A stretch of DNA of 7,360 nt from Spirochaetota bacterium (lineage in GTDB: Bacteria; Spirochaetota; Brevinematia; DTOW01): contig JAPYWX010000074.1 of the NCBI GenBank assembly GCA_028276145.1, positions 1 through 7,360 of the forward strand, written 5' to 3'. The translations under genes were made by a program, and so were the position numbers. A model generated the notes under the pieces. That model was given only the letters and a program-made list of their open reading frames with translations, ran no database searches and was not told where the DNA came from. Positions 1-5,319 of this stretch are shown piece after piece. How positions within the stretch are numbered: the stretch's first letter is position 1; each line of letters starts with the position of its first letter.

Positions 1-14
1 AGGCAAAGCCTCTC
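1..14. repeat. Inverted repeat cut by the window edge
   Basis: The window opens with AGGC-AAA-GCCT (1-11), followed by CTC. The right arm therefore reads GCCTCTC, so the left arm probably begins outside the window as GAGAGGC. The same arm sequence forms the hairpin at 5320-5340 between glmS and lepA, so this looks like one family in two spacers. It could be the terminator of an upstream gene, but no T-run follows. The missing left arm is inferred, not seen. Confidence 0.45.
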
Positions 15-34
15 AATAATCAAGTAAGTGACGG

Positions 35-100
35 GTGCTTCATAGCACTTCCTTAATTATTCAGATGCTTAAATGTGCTTCATAGCACTCTCTTAATTAA
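35..100. repeat. Two 25-bp direct repeats, each with a GTGCT hairpin and a TTAATTA tail
   Basis: Positions 35-59 and 75-99 are direct copies 40 bp apart with two mismatches (50/90 and 51/91). Each copy has an inverted repeat GTGCT-TCAT-AGCAC (35-48 and 75-88), a short pyrimidine-rich link, and then CTTAATTA. The second copy completes the palindrome CTTAATTAAG at 92-101 apart from its last base context. An inverted relative, TTAATTAAG followed by a GTGCT/AGCAC hairpin, lies at 3151-3178 upstream of glmS. The rest of 1-234 holds no open reading frame that I can support; it also carries an 8-bp tandem TCTATGAA (161-176). The function is unknown: a dispersed repeat family is the simplest reading, and paired operator sites are an alternative. 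Confidence 0.65.
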
Positions 101-177
101 GTACTGTGTATCTAATAGCGGCTCTTATTAAAAAGTTGGAAAGGGTAGAAAGTCAAAGTCTCTATGAATCTATGAAG

Positions 178-207
178 TTGAAAGGTTTCAGTTCTTTAGG
201 TTATAAA
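178..207 (+). promoter_or_regulatory. Probable sigma-70-type promoter for glyQ
   Basis: TTGAAA (178-183) and TATAAA (202-207) match the -35 and -10 consensus well and are 18 bp apart. Transcription would start near 214, giving a leader of about 20 nt that contains the AGGGG ribosome binding site at 223-227. No T-box antiterminator signature is visible upstream of this synthetase gene. The background is AT-rich, so chance hexamers are possible. Confidence 0.5.
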
Positions 208-234
208 GTATATTAATATTTTAGGGGAAAAGGA

Positions 235-1083
235 ATGTATTTTCAGGATGTTCTTTTTAATCTTAAAAAGTTTTGGGCTGATAAGGGGTGTATAATAAGA
301 GAAGGGTGGGACCTTGAAGTTGGAGCTGGTACTTTTAATCCTGATACTTTCCTTAGGGTTATAGGGCCTAAGCCTTGGAATGTGGCTTACGTCGAGCCTT
401 GTAGAAGACCAACAGATGGTAGATATGGACAGAATCCAAATAGGTTAGGCTTCTATTACCAATTCCAGGTTATTATGAAACCTTCACCTATAAATATACA
501 AGAGTTGTATCTAGAGAGCCTGAGCTATCTAGGCATAGATGTCAAAAACAACGATATAAGGTTTGTTCACGATGATTGGGAGTCGCCAACTTTGGGAGCT
601 TGGGGACTCGGTTGGGAGGTGTGGCTTAATGGAATGGAGATAACACAGTTTACCTATTTCCAAGCAGTGGGGGGAATTCAACTTGACCCAATACCAGTAG
701 AGATAACATACGGTTCTGAAAGAATAGCGATGTATCTACAGGACGTTGATAATATTTTTGACCTTAGGTGGAACAAAGATTTAACTTACGGTGATTTACA
801 GAGATATTTTGAGTATGAGTACTCTGTGTACAATTTTGAGTTAGCAGATGTCGAAATGTATTTTGACCTGTTTAACAAGTTTGAGGCTGAGGCAAAAAAC
901 TTAATAAGCAAAGGCTTAGTTTTCCCAGCTTATGACATGGTTATAAAGTGTTCACATGTATTCAATGTTCTCGATGCTAGGAATGCTATAAGTGTTACTG
1001 AGAGAGCAAATTACATAGGTAGAGTGCGAGAGCTTGCTTCAATGTGTGCTAAACTCTGGAGTGAGAAGGTTAAGCATTTTTGA
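235..1083 (+). CDS. glyQ: Glycyl-tRNA synthetase alpha subunit
   Basis: This is the catalytic-core subunit of the bacterial alpha2beta2 glycyl-tRNA synthetase, a cytoplasmic class II enzyme that activates glycine with ATP and charges tRNA-Gly together with GlyS. The 282-residue product has the family signatures: EVGAGTFNP near residue 28, YVEPCRRPTDGRYGQNPNR (52-70), YYQFQVIMKPSP (74-85; motif 2 region), HDDWESPTLGAWGLGWEVW (112-130), LNGMEITQFTYFQ (131-143) and motif 3 around ITYGSERIAMYL (157-168). It is slightly shorter than E. coli GlyQ (303 aa), mainly at the ends. The start is set by AGGGG at 223-227, seven bases before ATG. One oddity is GSER in motif 3, where relatives usually have GLER; the arginine is retained. 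glyS, commonly the next gene, is absent: dut follows after 35 bp, so the beta subunit must be encoded elsewhere or upstream beyond 234 bp of noncoding DNA. Confidence 0.97.
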   Translation: MYFQDVLFNLKKFWADKGCIIREGWDLEVGAGTFNPDTFLRVIGPKPWNVAYVEPCRRPTDGRYGQNPNRLGFYYQFQVIMKPSPINIQELYLESLSYLGIDVKNNDIRFVHDDWESPTLGAWGLGWEVWLNGMEITQFTYFQAVGGIQLDPIPVEITYGSERIAMYLQDVDNIFDLRWNKDLTYGDLQRYFEYEYSVYNFELADVEMYFDLFNKFEAEAKNLISKGLVFPAYDMVIKCSHVFNVLDARNAISVTERANYIGRVRELASMCAKLWSEKVKHF

Positions 1084-1109
1084 AATAGGTATCTAACATC
1101 TGTTATTAT
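1080..1109 (+). promoter_or_regulatory. Possible promoter for dut giving a near-leaderless transcript
   Basis: TTGAAA (1080-1085, overlapping the glyQ stop codon) is followed after 18 bp by TATTAT (1104-1109). A start site 6-8 bases after the -10 box would fall at about 1116-1118, right at the dut ATG (1119). This would fit the absence of a Shine-Dalgarno sequence before dut. The hexamers are seen directly; promoter activity and leaderless translation are inferred. Confidence 0.3.
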
Positions 1110-1118
1110 AAAACTTCT

Positions 1119-1553
1119 ATGCTTAAGGTAAAGATACTTAGGGAAGGTGTTACTTTGCCAAAATATCAAACTGACCATTCGGCTGGCTTGGATTTGTGTG
1201 CCTGTATAGACAAAGATATTATACTTATGCCAGGTGAAAGGGTTTTAGTTCCTACGGGTATTAGTATTGAACTTCCTGATGGCTATGAAGCTCAGGTAAG
1301 ACCTAGAAGTGGCCTAGCAATAAATCACGGAGTTACGGTTTTGAATTCCCCGGGGACAATTGACCCTGATTACCGTGGTGAGGTAAAGGTAATTCTCATA
1401 AACCTAGGTAAAGAACCTTTCGTTATAAAAAACGGTATGAGGATAGCTCAAATGGTTATATCAAAGTTTGAAAGAGTGGAGGTAGAAGTAGTGGAGGAAC
1501 TTTCCCAAACAAGAAGGGGTGAGGGGGGATTCGGTTCAACAGGAGTACACTAA
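1119..1553 (+). CDS. dut: Deoxyuridine 5'-triphosphate nucleotidohydrolase (dUTPase)
   Basis: This enzyme hydrolyses dUTP to dUMP and pyrophosphate, which keeps uracil out of DNA and supplies the thymidylate precursor. At 144 residues it has the length of the homotrimeric family, and all five motifs are present in order: I AGLDLCAC (22-29), II PRSGLA (62-67), III GTIDPDYRGEV (79-89) with the expected catalytic aspartate D82, IV RIAQMVI (108-114) and V RGEGGFGSTG (133-142), the mobile glycine-rich C-terminal arm. The ATG fits the usual family N-terminus. No clear Shine-Dalgarno sequence precedes it: the 35 bp after glyQ are A/T-rich and promoter-like. Its stop TAA (1551-1553) shares one base with the next gene's ATG, so the two are almost certainly co-transcribed. 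Confidence 0.97.
   Translation: MLKVKILREGVTLPKYQTDHSAGLDLCACIDKDIILMPGERVLVPTGISIELPDGYEAQVRPRSGLAINHGVTVLNSPGTIDPDYRGEVKVILINLGKEPFVIKNGMRIAQMVISKFERVEVEVVEELSQTRRGEGGFGSTGVH
1541..1545 (+). promoter_or_regulatory. Strong ribosome binding site inside the 3' end of dut
   Basis: AGGAG lies seven bases before the ATG at 1553 and within the last codons of dut. It decides the start of the membrane protein gene, and with the TAATG stop/start overlap it indicates translational coupling. dut itself lacks such a site. Confidence 0.75.
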
Positions 1554-2884
1554 TGAAGTTTTTTATTTCAGACATATTTTTTAAATTGAAAAGTGACAGG
1601 TTTTATTTTGATTCGCTTGTTTTGACATTATTCACGGTTATAGGAAATTTGTTTGCTTTTTTGGTGAACATAATATATACTAGGACTTTGCCAGCAGGTC
1701 ATTACGGTGCTATAATGTCAATAAACGGGATAGTAAACATTCTTGGTACTATGGCTATAGGATTTAGGATGTTCGGTGTTAGAGTTACCTCTGACATGAT
1801 ATCTAAAGGCGAAAGTGCTAAAGCAATATACTTTTCGTATAAGTTTACATTGCTTACATACATTGTAATGGCAGTAGTGTTGATACTTTTATATCCTCTC
1901 TATGGGGTTTTGGCACAGTTTATAAATGTTGATAGCGTTTTTGTGATAATTTTGGCTGCTATAATAGTTGTGTTTACTTATCTTTCAAGTATAACTTCTT
2001 CACTTTTCCAGTCTATGAAGATGTTTTTATCACTTGGTATTATCTCGTTTTCGTATCCATTTTTGAGGTTTATTTTGACTTACCCACTAATAAAGGTTTG
2101 GAATGGGTATATAGGAGCTACTGCATCCATGGTCATAGCTATAATGCTTTCATTCATACTAACTAGCTTGATAACGAGGTTGTCTTCCAATTTTGAGGAA
2201 TACAAAGCTGAATTGAAGTTTGATTTGGCTCAATTCGTTTCTCTCGTACCTATAGTTATTATGAATGTTCTTTACAGTGTTCTTAACTATGCTGACCTTC
2301 TTTTTGTTAGAAGGTATTTTGAGGAGGCTCAAACAGATATGTTCGCTATAGCTTCAACGATTGCTAAGGCTACTTTGTTTGTTATAATACCAGTTTCTTA
2401 TGTTGTTTTACCAAGAATGATAGATGATTATCACAAAAGGGGGTATAGGGCAAGTGTGAATGCTCTGATGAAGGGTATAGCTTTGTCATTTTTTGCGTGT
2501 TTAGTTTATTTGGGAATAATTGCTGTATTTAGTGATGTAATATTAATGATATTTGGCTATAGGTATCTAGAAGCTAAACCTTTGGTTTTCCCTTTCACTT
2601 TGGCGTTCATCCCTATGGGGTTGTCATTTTTGTTAATAAACTATAGTGTTACTTTTAGGAATTGGGCTCTAGTTGTTCCTCTGGTGATTGCAAATATAGG
2701 GTTAGTTGGTGGGTTTGTAATTTGGCATTCCAACTTTTACCAGATGATTTTGGTCTACGGAGTAGTTGGTACATTTTTATTAATTTCATCGATTCTCTTT
2801 GTTATCTTTTCTAAAAAGCCTAAGGTTAGTGACGAAGAGGTAAATAAGGAATTAGAGGAAATGTCACCTTCTTCGTATCAGTAA
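1553..2884 (+). CDS. Flippase-like multi-spanning membrane protein (polysaccharide biosynthesis/Wzx, MOP superfamily)
   Basis: The 443-residue product is very hydrophobic, with about 12 predicted transmembrane segments by eye: roughly 20-43, 52-72, 98-119, 128-150, 158-180, 187-208, 226-250, 265-288, 305-330, 345-365, 370-391 and 395-420. A charged, acidic cytoplasmic tail follows. Length, segment number and pattern resemble Wzx/polysaccharide-biosynthesis flippases of the MOP superfamily: an early Y-T-R-x-L-P-x-x-x-Y-G motif after TM1 (residues 42-51), and an NYAD..FVRRYF segment before a helix ending in VLPRM. Such proteins move lipid-linked oligosaccharides or related lipids across the inner membrane. 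No glycosyltransferase or other envelope cluster is adjacent, so the substrate is unknown; MurJ-type or MATE-type transport cannot be excluded. Start: ATG overlaps the dut stop by one base, with AGGAG well placed. A terminator follows 42 bp after the stop. Confidence 0.8.
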   Translation: MKFFISDIFFKLKSDRFYFDSLVLTLFTVIGNLFAFLVNIIYTRTLPAGHYGAIMSINGIVNILGTMAIGFRMFGVRVTSDMISKGESAKAIYFSYKFTLLTYIVMAVVLILLYPLYGVLAQFINVDSVFVIILAAIIVVFTYLSSITSSLFQSMKMFLSLGIISFSYPFLRFILTYPLIKVWNGYIGATASMVIAIMLSFILTSLITRLSSNFEEYKAELKFDLAQFVSLVPIVIMNVLYSVLNYADLLFVRRYFEEAQTDMFAIASTIAKATLFVIIPVSYVVLPRMIDDYHKRGYRASVNALMKGIALSFFACLVYLGIIAVFSDVILMIFGYRYLEAKPLVFPFTLAFIPMGLSFLLINYSVTFRNWALVVPLVIANIGLVGGFVIWHSNFYQMILVYGVVGTFLLISSILFVIFSKKPKVSDEEVNKELEEMSPSSYQ

Positions 2885-2925
2885 TCTAAATACAAGTATT
2901 TAACAATTGTTTGAGAATTATTTTT

Positions 2926-2950
2926 AAAAACAGGCTTAGCCTGATTTTTT
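2926..2950 (+). terminator. Rho-independent terminator of the glyQ-dut-flippase block
   Basis: CAGGC-TTA-GCCTG (2931-2943) forms a 5-bp stem with a triloop and is followed by A and six Ts (2945-2950). Five As before the stem can extend pairing with the T-run, so it may also act weakly on the opposite strand. It sits 42 bp after the membrane protein stop, with no gene on the minus strand nearby. Confidence 0.8.
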
Positions 2951-2969
2951 ACAAAGAATTATTTAAAAA

Positions 2970-3047
2970 GTGCTTTAAGCACAAAGTGCTTTTAGCACAA
3001 AGTGCTTTTAGCACGAGGTGCTTTTAGCACGAGGTGTTTTAAGCACC
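2970..3047. repeat. Five-unit, 16-bp tandem array of hairpin palindromes
   Basis: Units start at exactly 2970, 2986, 3002, 3018 and 3034. Each is a 13-bp inverted repeat plus a 3-bp linker. Units 2-4 are GTGCT-TTT-AGCAC, unit 1 has loop TTA, and unit 5 is GTGTT-TTA-AGCAC. The linkers are AAA, AAA, GAG and GAG. Each unit can fold alone as a 5-bp stem with a triloop, and unit 5 keeps its stem through a U·G wobble on the plus strand. No T-run follows any unit, so these are not a terminator series. They begin 20 bp after the terminator at 2926-2950. A local expansion of a REP-like palindrome, or clustered binding sites, are both possible. Confidence 0.8.
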
Positions 3048-3064
3048 TATGCTATAAGTTAATA

Positions 3065-3081
3065 AGGTGCTACTAAGCACC
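3065..3081. repeat. Hairpin GGTGCT-ACTA-AGCACC
   Basis: A 6-bp stem (3066-3071 with 3076-3081) with a four-base loop carries the same GTGCT/AGCAC core as the tandem array, extended by one G-C pair. Its left arm AGGTGC (3065-3070) could instead pair with GCACCT at 3043-3048, the right arm of the last array unit, so alternative folds between neighbours are possible. CCGCCC and five Ts follow, but they are offset from the stem, so I do not call it a terminator. Confidence 0.6.
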
Positions 3082-3099
3082 CCGCCCTTTTTAATGTTG

Positions 3100-3114
3100 G
3101 GATGCTATGCATCC
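3100..3114. repeat. Hairpin GGATGC-TAT-GCATCC
   Basis: A perfect 6-bp stem with a triloop. The arm word differs from the GTGCT family, but the plan is the same: an arm ending in GC, an A/T loop, then GC and the complementary arm. A T-run (3125-3130) begins ten bases after the stem, too far for a canonical terminator. Confidence 0.55.
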
Positions 3115-3150
3115 TAATACCCTGTTTTTTGTCAAAAACGTGCCCAGGAA

Positions 3151-3178
3151 CTTAATTAAGAAGGTGCTTAAAGCACCT
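3151..3178. repeat. Composite element: CTTAATTAAG palindrome plus AGGTGCT hairpin
   Basis: CTTAATTAAG (3151-3160) is a perfect 10-bp palindrome. It is followed after one base by AGGTGCT-TAA-AGCACCT (3162-3178), a perfect 7-bp stem with a triloop. Read on the other strand, this order (hairpin, then TTAATTA) matches the two copies at 35-59 and 75-99, so this is an inverted relative. The shared layout across two spacers 3 kb apart argues for a mobile or dispersed repeat rather than a site specific to one gene. Confidence 0.65.
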
Positions 3179-3195
3179 GATCTAACCTAATCATC

Positions 3196-3222
3196 TGAAG
3201 AGATGCCTATCGTATCTCTTCA
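3196..3222. repeat. 11-bp stem hairpin with loop CTATC
   Basis: The left arm 3196-3206 (TGAAGAGATGC) pairs with 3212-3222 (GTATCTCTTCA). All pairs are Watson-Crick except one G·T at 3205/3213, which would be an allowed G·U wobble in plus-strand RNA but a C/A mismatch in minus-strand RNA. This is the longest stem in the spacer. Its AGAGATG word recurs in the hairpin at 3284-3302. Confidence 0.65.
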
Positions 3223-3248
3223 CTCTAAAGTTAAGAATATTCAATAGG

Positions 3249-3268
3249 AAGGTTCTGTTAAGCACCTT
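3249..3268. repeat. Imperfect GGTGCT-type hairpin
   Basis: AAGGTTCT (3249-3256) pairs with AGCACCTT (3261-3268) around loop GTTA, with a single T/C mismatch at 3254/3263. Restoring G at 3254 would give the standard GGTGCT/AGCACC arms, so this looks like a decayed copy of the family. Confidence 0.5.
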
Positions 3269-3283
3269 GCCTGTTTTTATCGG

Positions 3284-3302
3284 AGAGATGCAAAACATCT
3301 CT
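3284..3302. repeat. Hairpin AGAGATG-CAAAA-CATCTCT
   Basis: A perfect 7-bp stem with a five-base loop. The arm word AGAGATG is shared with the 11-bp hairpin at 3196-3222, about 90 bp away in the same spacer. No T-run follows. Confidence 0.6.
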
Positions 3303-3329
3303 GCACTCTTAAAAGATTTTGTTAAAAAA

Positions 3330-3342
3330 GTGTTATGAACAC
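3330..3342. repeat. Covarying hairpin GTGTT-ATG-AACAC
   Basis: This is the same 13-bp layout as the tandem array units, with an A-run before it and GAG after it. The C-G pair of GTGCT/AGCAC is replaced by T-A on both sides, so pairing is intact despite two base changes. The loop ATG resembles the ATGA loop of the upstream glyQ copies read on the minus strand. Confidence 0.6.
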
Positions 3343-3431
3343 GAGAGGGAATAGCTCATTTGAATTTTCTAATAGAATAGAAGTTAAATTAGAATTTTAT
3401 ATCATTAAATCATTGATTTTGAGGGTGGCAA
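3343..3431 (+). promoter_or_regulatory. glmS upstream region, A/T-rich, with ribosome binding site
   Basis: GAGGG (3421-3425), six bases before ATG, is a good Shine-Dalgarno site and fixes the glmS start. A weak promoter candidate is TTGAAT (3360-3365) with TTAAAT (3384-3389) 18 bp away; the -10 match is poor. A 7-bp inverted repeat TTCTAAT/ATTAGAA (3367-3373 and 3388-3394) and two ATCATT copies (3401-3406 and 3409-3414) could be regulatory but are unremarkable in such A/T-rich DNA. I see no glmS ribozyme here. Confidence 0.35.
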
Positions 3432-5276
3432 ATGTGTGGAATAGTGGGGTATGTAGGTGTTAGCTCTAATCCTGTAGAGGTTGTTATTGAGGGACTTAAG
3501 CAGCTTGAGTATAGAGGTTATGACTCTGCAGGATTTGCTGTTCTGAGAAATAGTAAAGTTGAACTGTACAAAGAAGTTGGTAGGATTTCCAATCTAGAGG
3601 AGAAAATAAAGGGGATTGATTTCAGTGATATTGAAGGTATAGCTATAGGTCACACGAGGTGGGCAACGCACGGAGGTATAACAGTTCCTAATACTCATCC
3701 TCACATAAGTAATAATGGCAAAATAGTGCTTGTACACAACGGAGTTATAGAAAACTATGCTGATTTGAAAGAGTTGTTGCTCAGGAAAGGGTACACATTC
3801 TATAGTCAGACTGACACTGAGGTGATAGCTAACCTTATAGAAGAGCACATGAAAGAGGGTAATTCTTTGGAGGATGCTGTAATCCTTAGTGTTCAGGAAC
3901 TTAGTGGAACTTTTGGTGTAGTGTTGTTTTATGCGGATGAGCCTGATAAGATAATAGCTATAAGGAAAGGTAGCCCAATAGTGATAGGTATAGGTGATAA
4001 CGAAAATATTGTTGCTTCTGATATAAACGCTATAGTAAAGCATACAAAAAATGTTGTATATCTTGATGATGGTGAGATTGCAATTGTTAAAGTTGATGGA
4101 ATAAAAACTATTAGTTTCTCAGGTAAAAACATCAAAAAGGATGTCTTTGTTATTGACTGGGAAGTTGAGGAAATGGACAAGAAAGGATATCCCCATTACA
4201 TGCTAAAAGAGATATTCGAACAGCCTACTGCTATAGAAAACTGTATAAGGGGTAGGTTACTTGAGGATGAGGGATATGTGAAGTTAGGTGGTATTTCAAA
4301 GTTAGAGGGGATAATCCACAAGGTTAAGAAGTTTACTTTCATAGGGTGTGGTACTGCTTATCATGCTGGTATGATTGGTAAGTACCTCATGGAGAATATT
4401 GGATGGATGCCGGCTGAGGTCGACTTTGCCTCTGAATTCAGGTACAGAAACCCAATAGTTAGCCAGAGAGACGTAGTAGTGGCTATAAGCCAATCAGGTG
4501 AAACAATGGATACTCTTGAGGCGTTGAGAGAGGCTAAGAGAAAGGGAGCTATTACAATGGGTATAATCAATGTGGTTGGTAGTACTATTGCAAGAGAAAC
4601 GGGAATGGGAATATATATACATGCTGGAGTTGAGATAGGAGTTGCCTCAACAAAAGCTTTTACAAATATGTTGGTTGCTCTTGTAATGCTGAGCGTAATG
4701 GTCGGTAGAAAGAAAAAATTAGGGATATTCGAGGGTAGGGAAATAGTGAGTTCTTTGAAAGAACTACCTGAACTTGTTGAATATACTCTCCAAAAAACAA
4801 ACAAAGTTACTCAGGAGCTTGCTAAAAAATTTTCTAACTATAGGAACTTTATATATCTAGGTAGGGGATATAACTATCCTGTAGCACTCGAAGGCGCACT
4901 GAAACTCAAAGAAATTTCGTATATACATGCTGAAGGTTATTCAGCTGGTGAGATGAAACATGGTCCCATAGCACTCATAGATGAGAACATGCCAGTGGTA
5001 GTAATCGCCACTAAACATTCTGTCTACGATAAGGTTGTTAGTAATATCCAAGAGGTTAAAGCAAGGCATGGGAAAGTTATTGCTATAGTTAATGAAAATG
5101 ATACGACGGTAAGTAAGATAGCTGACTATACTATAGAAGTTCCTTATGTAATTGAGCCATTGTCACCAATTATCAATGTTATTCCATTGCAGTTATTCGC
5201 CTACTATGTTGCTTCTACTAAGGGGCTAGATGTTGATAAGCCTAGGAATTTGGCAAAGAGTGTTACAGTTGAGTAG
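3432..5276 (+). CDS. glmS: Glutamine--fructose-6-phosphate aminotransferase (isomerizing)
   Basis: This cytoplasmic enzyme converts fructose-6-phosphate and glutamine to glucosamine-6-phosphate and glutamate, the entry step to UDP-GlcNAc, peptidoglycan and other amino-sugar polymers. The 614-residue product matches the family length (E. coli about 609). The N-terminal class II glutaminase domain (about 2-230) has the nucleophile Cys2, exposed once Met1 is removed, HTRWATHG (74-81), the oxyanion-hole pair N103-G104 in HNGVIENY, and D128 in SQTDTE. Two SIS sugar-isomerase domains follow (about 297-430 and 465-600), with GCGTAYHAG (305-313), SQSGET (353-358), ASTKAF (405-410), K491 and E494 in KLKEISYIHAEGYSAGE, H510 and the C-terminal KPRNLAKSVTVE with K609. 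These correspond to E. coli K485, E488, H504 and K603. It appears to be a single-gene unit between a hairpin-rich spacer and a 3' hairpin. Confidence 0.98.
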   Translation: MCGIVGYVGVSSNPVEVVIEGLKQLEYRGYDSAGFAVLRNSKVELYKEVGRISNLEEKIKGIDFSDIEGIAIGHTRWATHGGITVPNTHPHISNNGKIVLVHNGVIENYADLKELLLRKGYTFYSQTDTEVIANLIEEHMKEGNSLEDAVILSVQELSGTFGVVLFYADEPDKIIAIRKGSPIVIGIGDNENIVASDINAIVKHTKNVVYLDDGEIAIVKVDGIKTISFSGKNIKKDVFVIDWEVEEMDKKGYPHYMLKEIFEQPTAIENCIRGRLLEDEGYVKLGGISKLEGIIHKVKKFTFIGCGTAYHAGMIGKYLMENIGWMPAEVDFASEFRYRNPIVSQRDVVVAISQSGETMDTLEALREAKRKGAITMGIINVVGSTIARETGMGIYIHAGVEIGVASTKAFTNMLVALVMLSVMVGRKKKLGIFEGREIVSSLKELPELVEYTLQKTNKVTQELAKKFSNYRNFIYLGRGYNYPVALEGALKLKEISYIHAEGYSAGEMKHGPIALIDENMPVVVIATKHSVYDKVVSNIQEVKARHGKVIAIVNENDTTVSKIADYTIEVPYVIEPLSPIINVIPLQLFAYYVASTKGLDVDKPRNLAKSVTVE

Positions 5277-5319
5277 GAAAATTCTGACAAATTCTGCTGG
5301 AATTCTAGTTATGTTTTTA

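Noticed and set aside
100..234. T-box leader upstream of glyQ
   Set aside because: No specifier stem or conserved T-box antiterminator sequence is visible, and the likely promoter leaves only about 20 nt of leader.
2970..3047. CRISPR array
   Set aside because: The units are only 16 bp, directly tandem and with 3-bp linkers. There are no unique spacers of 25-40 bp and no cas genes.
3100..3130. Rho-independent terminator at GGATGC-TAT-GCATCC
   Set aside because: The six-T run begins ten bases after the stem, too distant for a canonical intrinsic terminator, and no gene ends just upstream.
3124..3139. GTTTTT-TGTC-AAAAAC inverted repeat as a member of the hairpin family
   Set aside because: It is almost all A-T pairing and lacks the GC-loop-GC core; in this A/T-rich spacer it could easily arise by chance.
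3343..3431. glmS ribozyme/riboswitch upstream of glmS
   Set aside because: I looked for the conserved cleavage site and pseudoknot core of the glmS ribozyme upstream of the start codon and see only A/T-rich sequence with a weak inverted repeat. The hairpins further up do not match that fold.
3594..4804. Long minus-strand open frames inside glmS
   Set aside because: They lie opposite a fully conserved glmS coding frame, have low-complexity Ser/Ile/Thr-rich translations with no recognisable motif, and no ribosome binding site context. They are shadows of the real gene.
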